Source: Onstottus_B sp049273855 (GTDB lineage: Bacteria; Acidobacteriota; Blastocatellia; UBA7656). Taken from it: a DNA stretch of 14,515 nt. Each line of letters starts with the position of its first letter. The stretch's first letter is position 1. The stretch is from assembly GCA_049273855.1 (NCBI GenBank), contig JBASRN010000160.1, positions 1 to 14,515 on the forward strand. The letters are read 5' to 3'. The notes under the pieces are model-generated. The model worked only from the letters and a program-made list of their open reading frames with translations, ran no database searches and had not been told where the DNA came from. This document shows, in pieces, positions 6,601-12,657 of the stretch. Position numbers and translations under genes: made by a program.

Positions 6601-8502
6601 GGCGATACCGTGACGCTGTCGGCGGTCGTGCACAACTATCTCGATTCGGCAAAGGCCACGAAGATTTCGATCGAGGTAACCGGGGCGAGGCTTCTGGATC
6701 AAGCGGCGACGACGGTAACAATCAGCAAGCAGGGCGAGCATCGCATCGATTGGCGCGTTGGCGCCGACAACGTCGGCGAGATAAAGCTGCTGGCAAAGGC
6801 ACTCACCGATCAGGAATCCGACGCCGTCGAAATCCCGCTCGAAGTCGTTCCGCACGGACTGAAACAGTCGGCGGGCGGAGCAACTACGATCTCTGATGAG
6901 AGCGCCGACAGGACGATAGCGATCGATCTGCCGGCCGGCGCTCACCCGCAAGCGCGCTCGCTTCGCATCGAAGCGACGCCTTCGGTGGCCGGAACGCTGC
7001 TGGGAGCGCTCGATTATCTGACCAGCTATCCGTACGGCTGCACCGAGCAAACGATGTCGAGCTTTCTGCCAAACGTGATCGTCGCTCAGACGGTGAAGGA
7101 TGTTCAAACGGCGTCGATACGCGGCTCGAACGACTTGGCGAAAAAGGTCCAGCGCGGGCTTGATCGGCTGTACGGCTTCCAACACGACGACGGCGGTTGG
7201 GGCTGGTGGAAGGATGACCAGACCGATCCGTTTATGACTGCTTACGTGATTGACGGATTGACGATGGCCAGCCGAGCTGGTTACTCGCCTGACGGGGGGC
7301 GGATCGCCCGCGGGCGCGAGAAGCTTAGGGAGATGATCGCCGCCGGAAGCGTGGACGGAAAACAGATCGACATCGAGTCGCGAGCCTACATGGTTTACTC
7401 GCTTAACGCGAGCGGCGAAGCCGACCCGCGATTCTTGAACGGCCTTTTCTCGAAGCGCGGCGAGTTGCAGCCTTATGGGCGGGCGTTGCTGGCGCTTGCA
7501 TTAAAGGCGCGTGCCGACAATCGCGCGAAACAGGTGGCGAATGAAATCGAAGGTTCGGCTCGGGTGAACGAGTTCGACGCGCACTGGGAGTCGCGGCGGC
7601 GGCCGATGCTCGACTTCAGCGAGCAGAACGACACCGAAGCGACAGCTTTCTCGTTGAAGGCGCTTTCTCTTATCTCGCCACAGAGCCAGGTGTTGGCAAA
7701 GGCGGCGCGGTGGCTGGTCGCGAACCGAAAGAACGGCTACTACTGGGAGTCAACCAAGCAAACGGCCTTCGCGATCATTGGCTTGATCGACTATGTAAGG
7801 GTCAGCAAGGAACTCACCCCGGATTATTCGCTCGAGATTTTTGTCAATGACGAGCAAGTGCTCAACCGCCGAGTGACTTCCGCTGACGCTAGGAGCGCGC
7901 AGGCGTTTTTGTTCGAACGGAAAGGCGGTGCCGTCGGCGGAGCCAACAAGATCAGAATCGTGAAGACCGGTAAGGGCATGTTATATCTGGCGACTACGGC
8001 AAGCTACTTCACGCGCGAAGACGAAGTGGCGGCGAACGCTTCGGCAGACCTAAAGCTCACGCGCGAGTACCTTCGGTTGAAGGTCGTTGGAACGGAAGGC
8101 GAGGCGAAGTGGGCCGTTGAGCCGCTGAGGGGCGAGCTTCGTTCGGGTGACCTGATCGTGTCGCGTGTTCGAGTGCAGGGCGGGCACGGGCAGTACCTGA
8201 TGATAGAAGACCCGATACCCGCGGGGTGCGAACAGGTCGAGCGAGTGAGCGGGATCGATCTCAACTACACAGGGACAGGCTCGAACCGCTGGACAGATTG
8301 GTACAACTCGCGTGAGTTTCGCGATCAGAAGTCGGCTATTTTTGTTGACTACTTCGATGGCGATGCTGTCTTTCAAGTAGCGATGCGGGTACAAGTGCCG
8401 GGAGAATTTCGCGTCGCGCCCGCGCGGGCCGAGTTGATGTATCAGCCTACGGTGCATGCGAACACAGCGAGCGCGCGGATGACGATACTCGATAAGAAGT
8501 AG
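3622..8502 (+). CDS. Bacterial alpha-2-macroglobulin with CTEQ thioester
   Basis: This 1626-residue protein is a full-length bacterial alpha-2-macroglobulin, a periplasmic protease trap. It has a Sec signal (residues 1-30, likely cut after AGA) and no lipobox. MG-type beta domains follow, with the hallmark YIYTDRPVYRP (350-360). The bait-region domain begins near LVPDKKSY (718), runs past residue 840 and includes GVVDEAIYSV. The A2M domain starts at FWQP (929-932) and carries LPDNLTTWRA. The thioester domain has YPYGCTEQT with Cys1140 and Gln1143, then an alpha/alpha toroid with GWGWW near 1192. A C-terminal MG-like domain follows. In the family, bait cleavage exposes the thioester, which bonds to the attacking protease. 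Acidic inserts (about 291-305, and a Glu/Asp-rich stretch at 503-520) are lineage-specific. It is the second gene of the operon. Confidence 0.95.
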   Translation: MKLRNRFASAIVYVAVIGVSVYFAATRAGAQDENAGADAQAGQTAATTSKPYFSLSTNRTYSTADKARVWINYVGVEHLDFRVYRVSDPAKFFKGLADPHKMGEQEKLDVAASIKQGPSLIEKIRDFKVSVYKSIKSYFRSQLRRESRESLNQKFRGEGDRVPLNVADYARVPLLNPDQLVNSWRERLQPLDNLYDARMVMLGRRDPGVYLVEAVNGGLRAYTVALVSDLTLINKTAPTGEMLVFAVDRKSGAPREGVQVEISRSKKTVGKGTTDKNGILKTRVEMIRQNQPEAPEDADPEAERTAEAPNSYLVMARHNDHFALSDLQPYYFGLQGGEGEEEGLGGMTGYIYTDRPVYRPAQKVYFKGILRRQGEAGYDVVSGPVNVTVEDPNGGKVLQKDSTLSARGTFSGDVDIAAGAPLGSYRIIAGAGSTNATSYFEVEEYKKPEYKVTVSTPKKFVPVGDKVRFTIEARYFFGEPVTKADVTYYIYRSHYYHWWETDEDEVEAEDEEASENEYGYGNDMVKDGEATLNAQGILEVEFEVPTNEEKNPYDYTYRLEAQVTDEARRTIEARASVVGTRGSVIGSTHTDRYVYYEGDNAKIQVRTTDYEGRPVAAMVTLGFVSRSWERVEKEDEEGKKRFEYVSHDTNLATAELKTDQQGTAVYEYRVPAPGGVIVTTTIDDGKKEFVSDTGYIYVADRKNQWSDWAYEDYGAIKLVPDKKSYQPGETAHVLAMLPTDKAHLLVTTELSDVMTARHIEASGRAVMIDVPIEARYAPNVYLSVAYVRDGDMYTHDRLINVPARNKFLSIEILADKKEYKPRETARYTVLARNNDGSPASGAEVSMGVVDEAIYSVKPDQTPDIRKAFYGRRYNQVQTTFTISYYFTGFSGDKPVNLAATKPSYQLADFKNQGQYAEPTIRKDFRDTTFWQPDIITGADGKATVEVKLPDNLTTWRATARAVTGDTRVGAALVKVVSRKDLILRLATPRFLTEGDTVTLSAVVHNYLDSAKATKISIEVTGARLLDQAATTVTISKQGEHRIDWRVGADNVGEIKLLAKALTDQESDAVEIPLEVVPHGLKQSAGGATTISDESADRTIAIDLPAGAHPQARSLRIEATPSVAGTLLGALDYLTSYPYGCTEQTMSSFLPNVIVAQTVKDVQTASIRGSNDLAKKVQRGLDRLYGFQHDDGGWGWWKDDQTDPFMTAYVIDGLTMASRAGYSPDGGRIARGREKLREMIAAGSVDGKQIDIESRAYMVYSLNASGEADPRFLNGLFSKRGELQPYGRALLALALKARADNRAKQVANEIEGSARVNEFDAHWESRRRPMLDFSEQNDTEATAFSLKALSLISPQSQVLAKAARWLVANRKNGYYWESTKQTAFAIIGLIDYVRVSKELTPDYSLEIFVNDEQVLNRRVTSADARSAQAFLFERKGGAVGGANKIRIVKTGKGMLYLATTASYFTREDEVAANASADLKLTREYLRLKVVGTEGEAKWAVEPLRGELRSGDLIVSRVRVQGGHGQYLMIEDPIPAGCEQVERVSGIDLNYTGTGSNRWTDWYNSREFRDQKSAIFVDYFDGDAVFQVAMRVQVPGEFRVAPARAELMYQPTVHANTASARMTILDKK

Positions 8503-8525
8503 CCGCGCCTGAAGTAGCCGCGCCT
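8496..8525. repeat. 15-base perfect tandem duplication across the A2M stop codon
   Basis: GAAGTAGCCGCGCCT occurs twice in direct succession (8496-8510 and 8511-8525). The first copy contains the A2M stop codon TAG at 8500-8502. The copy is harmless to the protein. It probably arose by slippage or as part of the neighbouring repeat insertion. Confidence 0.85.
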
Positions 8526-8530
8526 GGCTT

Positions 8531-8616
8531 GTACGGGCGGCCCTCCGTAGCCGCCCTTCCGAGGAATCGCGAGGGAAATACCAGAGGCGCAACGAGGGGC
8601 GGCCGGCCGCCCGTAC
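8531..8616. repeat. Inverted pair of the CGGAGGG...CCCGTAC repeat
   Basis: GTACGGGCGGCC (8531-8542) pairs perfectly with GGCCGCCCGTAC (8605-8616). The left arm continues into CCTCCGTAGCCGCCC and carries the full 17-base core. The pair occupies most of the 133-base gap between the A2M gene and the membrane-protein gene. It could form a long stem in the operon transcript just before the next ribosome site. No T-run follows, so it is not a clear terminator. It could act on mRNA stability or on relative expression within the operon. Confidence 0.7.
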
Positions 8617-8635
8617 GAGGACCGCAAGGACAATG

Positions 8636-9493
8636 ATGATCAAAGAAGTGTTCAATGCGATCGCATCGGCAGCGCGAAGGCTGCTCCGGGGCTGGCGGGT
8701 GCTGTTGATAATGCTGGCTCTTTATCTGGCGATGCTCGGTTCGGTCTATCTGTTCTTCGCGACCCGCGAGGCGACCGTTGCTCAGTTGCTGCTTAGCTTA
8801 GCGCTGGGAATCCTCGCGCTGGTTTTGTGGCTGGTGATTCAGGAGATGGCCGTCAGATACGGAAGCGAAGACCGCGCGGGCAGGCTTCTGGCGCTCTCGT
8901 TTTCCGACTTCTGGAAGCTCGGGATCATCGCGCTCCCGCTCGTTCTTCTACTCGGGCTGGCCGTTTACTATCTCGGAAGCGTTGAGTTCAACTCAGTACA
9001 AGAAACGGTTCGATCCGTTCCAGCGCCCCGCCGTGTTGTCGGCACGCGGGAGCCGCCCCCCTCACCTGCCTGGCAAGCCGTCGCTCTGTCGACGCTGCAA
9101 TATTTGCTGGTTGGTCTCGTGCTGCCGCTCGCGTCGATTCACCTGTGGATCGAAGCGGCGCGCAATGGACTGAAGAACGCGTTCAAGAGATTCGCTCGAA
9201 CCATGGCGCATGCGTTTGCGCCGCGCACCGTTTTGACGTACGCGATCGGGTTTGTGGTGTTCGCGGTCATTCCGTACCTGCTCGTGACAAAACGAACGTC
9301 GGTCACCAGTCCGTGGCTTGATGTGTCGCTGCTCGGCACACGATTGGCGCTAGCGGTTCTGCTTTCGCTGATCGGCTGGGTGGTTACGGTCGGCGCGCTG
9401 GCCAGGCTTAGAGCAGGTGAAACAGCAACCGCCCAACAAATGGACGATAGCCGGGCAAATCCAGGAATCGAGCATGTGCCGGCTGAGTCGTAG
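8636..9493 (+). CDS. Six-helix inner-membrane protein of unknown function
   Basis: I do not recognise a family for this 285-residue protein. It has a short basic, amphipathic N-terminus and about six hydrophobic segments (roughly residues 23-44, 50-70, 94-113, 149-171, 200-220 and 234-256). A polar loop rich in Pro and Arg lies between the third and fourth (REPPPSP). The tail is hydrophilic. AAGGA stands 5 bases before the ATG at 8636; an ATG directly before it (8633) has only 2 bases of spacing. It is the third gene of the operon, and its last 20 bases overlap the start of the transpeptidase/SpoIID gene, which implies translational coupling. A membrane partner or assembly factor for the periplasmic products is a reasonable guess, based only on position. 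Confidence 0.8.
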   Translation: MIKEVFNAIASAARRLLRGWRVLLIMLALYLAMLGSVYLFFATREATVAQLLLSLALGILALVLWLVIQEMAVRYGSEDRAGRLLALSFSDFWKLGIIALPLVLLLGLAVYYLGSVEFNSVQETVRSVPAPRRVVGTREPPPSPAWQAVALSTLQYLLVGLVLPLASIHLWIEAARNGLKNAFKRFARTMAHAFAPRTVLTYAIGFVVFAVIPYLLVTKRTSVTSPWLDVSLLGTRLALAVLLSLIGWVVTVGALARLRAGETATAQQMDDSRANPGIEHVPAES

Positions 9494-12419
9494 CCACTGG
9501 AACGCGCTTAGTTCACTTACCGCGTTATGTCTGAGCGCGGCGCTGTGCGGGTCGTGCGTTCGCCCTGCGCCGAAGGCTGAAGATTCACCATCAACCGCAA
9601 ACCCCGTCGTCGCAACCACTGGCGAAGTTGACCGCGCATTGCAGCAAGCTGCGGCTAAGGCGCTCGGCGATCGCGAAGGCGCGGTGCTGGTAATGGACCC
9701 GATCACCGGGCGCTTGCGAGCCATCGTCAATCCGCGTCTCGCGTTCGAACAGGCTTTCCCGCCCGGGTCGTCGATCAAGACGTTTACCGCCCTCACCGCC
9801 CTTCGGCTCGGTTTGATCGACAGCGAATCACGGATCCTTTGTCCCGGAAGATACACGCGCAACGGGGTGGACATAGTCTGCTCGCACCCGAAGAGCAAGA
9901 CTCCGTTCAACCTCGAACAAGCGCTCGCTTACTCGTGCAATTGCTTCTTCGCCGCGGTGGCCGAACGATTGAGCGCAAGCGCGTTCGCTTCTTCACTCGC
10001 GCAATTCGGGTTTGGCGCGCGAACCGGCGTAAATGCAGGCGGCGAGTCGGCGGGGAGCATTCGCGGGGGGGAGTGGCGAGTTCGAGATGCGCTCGGCGAA
10101 GGCAAAGGGTTGCTCGCGACGCCGATTCAAATGCTGGCGGCTTACTCGGCCCTGTTCAACGGAGGGCATCTGTTACGTCCGCGACATGCTCAAGCGGACG
10201 GCTTTGCACCTGAGGAACGAGCCGCGATCAACGTCGAGTCGGGACCCGTGGCTTCGTTGATCCGCGGGTGTCGAGGCGCGGTCGAGTACGGCACGGCGGA
10301 GAAGTCGGGGCTCGCTGATCTGCCGATGTTTATCTTTGGCAAGACGGGAACTTCGAGCGATAGCAACGGCTTCAGAAGGCAAGGGTGGTTCGTTGCCCTC
10401 GCAGCCGATAGCCCCGATGCGGATGCTTCCAACGACATGGGTTCGGTCTCGCCTGAGTCGCTTCGACTCGCGGTGTTGGTGTTCGCAAGGCGCTCGCACG
10501 GCTCGGAGTGCGCGGACGTTGCGCGAAAAGTGTTCGACGCGTATGTGAAGTTCGAAGACAGAGGATCGACGATTGAGGATAGCTCCCAAAACCCCCAATC
10601 CGACATTCGCAACCAGCAATCGCTGCGGGTTCGTTCGCTGCGCGAAGGACGGACCGAAACCATCTCGCTCGAAGACTACGTGCTCGGAGTCCTGTCGATG
10701 GAGGCGAGCACCGAAGACGAACTCGAAGCGCTCAAGGCTCAGGCGGTTGTCAGCCGCACTTTCGCGCTAAGGAACCTCGGCCGTCACTCGAGCGAAGGCT
10801 ACGACCTCTGCTCGAACACGCACTGCCAGCAATATTCCAACGACGGGTCGCGCACGCGCGATCAGATACGCCGAGCGGTCGATGAAACCACGGGAGAGCT
10901 TGTGACCGAACAGAACGGCGACCCGATCGATGCGTACTTTCATGCGGCGTGCGGCGGAGCTACTGCGAGCATCGAGTCGCTGTGGAAGGTCCCGGCGGCG
11001 AGTTATCTGCGCGGCGTTCGCGATGACTACTGCGCGGCGATGCCGGGGCGAGAATGGACGGACGAGATTCGGGCTGCTCGACTGGTTGAGGCTTTGACCA
11101 CTGACACGCGCACTGACATTGGCCGAAGATTGGACGACGTCGTCGTGACCAAGCGCGACGCAAGCGGCCGCGCCGAATTGATCACCCTCGAGGGAGAACG
11201 ACGCAGGCATGTGCGCGGCTGGGAGTTCAAGATGATCGTTGGCCGCGCGCTGGGATGGAACGTGTTAAAGAGCTCGCGATTCCAAGTGAGTCGAAGCGGA
11301 TCGAGTTTTGTTTTTCGAGGAAGCGGCTTCGGTCACGGGCTCGGGTTGTGTCAACGAGGCGCGCACGTTATGGCCCGGCGCGGAGTGGGATACCAGCAAA
11401 TACTCGAACATTATTTTCCAGGTACGGGTGTTCGTCCTCAGGGCGCCGGGAACGCCCCGACGGGGGGACGGGGCGAGGGGGTGACAAGGCGACGCGGCGA
11501 GCCGGAGACGGATGGAGGGGGCGACGGGGGGACGGGGCGGCGGGGCGGCGAGTCGAGGATCCGGAGAGCAAGCATCTGGGTGCCTGGGCGAGGCGGCGAG
11601 TCGGAGGCCGAATACGTTTGGTTGCCGGCCGCGTTCTCTTTGCCGGCACGTGAAGGCTCGAACGACGACCGGCGTGAGCTCACTATTAAGAGCGAACACT
11701 TTCGGATCAGCTACACGGCAGGAGTGCAACGCGGGGAGATCGAATCCGTACTGCGCACGCTCGAAGCGGCTGACAAGGATATGCGTCGCCGCCTTACCTT
11801 GGGGTCGATGAACCTGCCGGAGGCTCCTGCGGTTGATGTGACAGTTCACGTGTCCACGCAGAGTTTCACTGCGGCAACCGGGCAACCGTGGTTTGCCGCC
11901 GGCGCGACACGCGGACGCCGCATCCAGTTGCAGCCCCTCGCGGTGCTGCGTCGCCGTCGCATCCTTATGACGACCTTGCGACACGAGTACGCACACGCGG
12001 TGATCGAGACGGTCGGTGAAGGGCGCACGCCGCGGTGGCTTGCCGAAGGGTTGGCGATACACTTCGCGGGCGAGTCTGCGATGCTGAGGCGATTCGAAAG
12101 CAAGAACCGCATGCCGCTCGACGAGCTTGAACGAAGGCTCGAGCGGCCTCCCTCTGCGGCACAGATGCGGGCGCTATATGCCGATGCGGGTCGCGAAATC
12201 CGCGCGCTGATTCAGAAGGAAGGTGAGTCGCGCGTCTGGCGGCGAGCCGCAGCGGGCAACCGCAATGCGGTTGCAACTCGCAGCCCAAGGTTGCCGTACT
12301 CGACTAACTTGGGAATGCGCGAACCGACGATGAGGTCATCGATCGCTCGCTACAACTCCATTGTGGCTACGGGCGCTACGGATTTCTATCTTCCGTTGCC
12401 CTTCCGACTGCCGACGTAG
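9474..12419 (+). CDS. Transpeptidase-SpoIID-gluzincin fusion protein
   Basis: The product is 981 residues with three enzyme-like domains. The N-terminus is a hydrophobic export signal ending in LCGSC, possibly lipid-modified. A penicillin-binding transpeptidase domain follows, with SSIK (Ser99/Lys102), SCN (154-156) and KTG (290-292), so all three active-site motifs are present. A SpoIID domain covers about 383-655: YVLGVLSMEAS with candidate catalytic Glu410, LKAQAVVSRTFALR, YDLCSNTHCQQY, and the late GFGHGLGLCQRGAH (618-631); the family cuts denuded glycan strands. A peptidase-MA-like domain has HEYAH (837-841) and WLAEG (Glu858), a gluzincin zinc site. The C-terminal 50 or so residues are not family-like. 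ATG 9474 has AGGA 7 bases upstream; GTG 9417 in the same frame has no ribosome site. The gene is last in the operon. It probably cross-links and trims peptidoglycan next to the A2M trap. The MA substrate is unknown. Confidence 0.88.
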   Translation: MCRLSRSHWNALSSLTALCLSAALCGSCVRPAPKAEDSPSTANPVVATTGEVDRALQQAAAKALGDREGAVLVMDPITGRLRAIVNPRLAFEQAFPPGSSIKTFTALTALRLGLIDSESRILCPGRYTRNGVDIVCSHPKSKTPFNLEQALAYSCNCFFAAVAERLSASAFASSLAQFGFGARTGVNAGGESAGSIRGGEWRVRDALGEGKGLLATPIQMLAAYSALFNGGHLLRPRHAQADGFAPEERAAINVESGPVASLIRGCRGAVEYGTAEKSGLADLPMFIFGKTGTSSDSNGFRRQGWFVALAADSPDADASNDMGSVSPESLRLAVLVFARRSHGSECADVARKVFDAYVKFEDRGSTIEDSSQNPQSDIRNQQSLRVRSLREGRTETISLEDYVLGVLSMEASTEDELEALKAQAVVSRTFALRNLGRHSSEGYDLCSNTHCQQYSNDGSRTRDQIRRAVDETTGELVTEQNGDPIDAYFHAACGGATASIESLWKVPAASYLRGVRDDYCAAMPGREWTDEIRAARLVEALTTDTRTDIGRRLDDVVVTKRDASGRAELITLEGERRRHVRGWEFKMIVGRALGWNVLKSSRFQVSRSGSSFVFRGSGFGHGLGLCQRGAHVMARRGVGYQQILEHYFPGTGVRPQGAGNAPTGGRGEGVTRRRGEPETDGGGDGGTGRRGGESRIRRASIWVPGRGGESEAEYVWLPAAFSLPAREGSNDDRRELTIKSEHFRISYTAGVQRGEIESVLRTLEAADKDMRRRLTLGSMNLPEAPAVDVTVHVSTQSFTAATGQPWFAAGATRGRRIQLQPLAVLRRRRILMTTLRHEYAHAVIETVGEGRTPRWLAEGLAIHFAGESAMLRRFESKNRMPLDELERRLERPPSAAQMRALYADAGREIRALIQKEGESRVWRRAAAGNRNAVATRSPRLPYSTNLGMREPTMRSSIARYNSIVATGATDFYLPLPFRLPT
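10560..10622 (+). repeat. Repeat-like linker DNA between transpeptidase and SpoIID domains
   Basis: The stretch reads as ATTGAGGAT..., CCCAAAACCCCCAATCC, GACATTCGCAACC, AGCAATCG. These are degenerate short units of the 'CAATCCGCAATCC' kind that I associate with intergenic DNA in such genomes. Here it is translated as a polar Asn/Gln/Ser linker (SSQNPQSDIRNQQS) that joins two complete domains. Recognition is by eye and needs a genome-wide comparison. Confidence 0.45.
11450..11600 (+). repeat. G-rich degenerate tandem repeat inside the fusion gene
   Basis: Units of the form GACGGGGGGACGGGGCGAGG and GGCGGCGAGTCG repeat irregularly here. They code for a Gly/Arg-rich linker between the SpoIID and peptidase-MA domains. 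All three plus-strand frames stay open through much of it, as expected of low-complexity purine-rich repeats. Runs of five, six, four and four G at 11517-11545, separated by 2-4 bases, fit a G-quadruplex pattern on the coding strand. Confidence 0.7.
12256..12274 (+). repeat. GCAACC/GGTTGC hairpin inside the 3' end of the fusion gene
   Basis: GCAACCGC-AAT-GCGGTTGC is an 8-base perfect stem with a 3-base loop. It lies within the coding sequence and is translated as part of GNRNAVATR. A similar stem lies just after the stop codon (12423-12442). It looks like an intergenic palindromic repeat that has become coding. Confidence 0.55.
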
Positions 12420-12422
12420 GTG

Positions 12423-12442
12423 GCAACCCCGTTCGGGGTTGC
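12423..12442 (+). repeat. Hairpin just downstream of the operon
   Basis: GCAACCCC-GTTC-GGGGTTGC forms a perfect 8-base stem with a 4-base loop, 4 bases after the fusion gene's stop codon. It could stop or protect the end of the operon transcript. No T-run follows, so an intrinsic terminator is not clearly supported. It resembles the stem at 12256-12274 and, loosely, the sequence at 12462-12484, so a repeat family is likely. Confidence 0.5.
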
Positions 12443-12502
12443 GACGCGGTGCAGAGAATCGATGCAACCACTTCGTTGTTGTGGAACCCCTTTTACCCGT
12501 CG

Positions 12503-12531
12503 TTGACTGGCTCGGGTCGATTTGGTATGAC
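12503..12531 (+). promoter_or_regulatory. Sigma70-like promoter of the thiolase gene
   Basis: TTGACT (12503-12508) and TATGAC (12526-12531) are separated by 17 bases, the same -35 and spacing as the promoter at 2752. Transcription would begin near 12538 and give a leader of about 120 bases that includes the inverted repeat 12558-12644. Confidence 0.55.
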
Positions 12532-12557
12532 TTGCTTCGAAGCGTGAAAGCAACGGA

Positions 12558-12644
12558 TTGTACGGCGTCCCTCCTTGGGCGCCCTCAATCCAAGCCATAC
12601 GTCCCGTCGCGGGAAGGGGCGCCCGCGGAGGGACGCCCGTACAA
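12558..12644. repeat. Long inverted repeat in the thiolase leader
   Basis: The left arm (12558-12584, TTGTACGGCGTCCCTCC...) and right arm (12617-12644, ending GGAGGGACGCCCGTACAA) pair over about 27 bases with one bulge and two mismatches. The right arm holds the 17-base repeat core. The ribosome site GGAAGGAG starts on the very next base (12645), so a leader hairpin would abut it. Together with the hairpin at 12423 and the promoter, this accounts for the gene-free stretch 12420-12657. Confidence 0.75.
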
Positions 12645-12657
12645 GGAAGGAGACACC

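Noticed and set aside
4834..7185. Several minus-strand frames of 200-275 codons under the A2M gene
   Set aside because: They are antisense shadows of the macroglobulin coding sequence, caused by its codon composition.
9417..9473. Earlier GTG start for the fusion protein
   Set aside because: It has no ribosome site and puts a polar stretch before the export signal, whereas ATG 9474 has AGGA at good spacing.
12423..12442. Hairpin as an intrinsic terminator
   Set aside because: The stem is strong but no run of T follows, so it is listed only as a repeat or possible end-stabilising structure.
12361..12657. Upstream extension of the thiolase frame
   Set aside because: It would overlap the end of the fusion gene, the promoter and the leader repeat. 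ATG 12658 has an ideal ribosome site and matches the family N-terminus.
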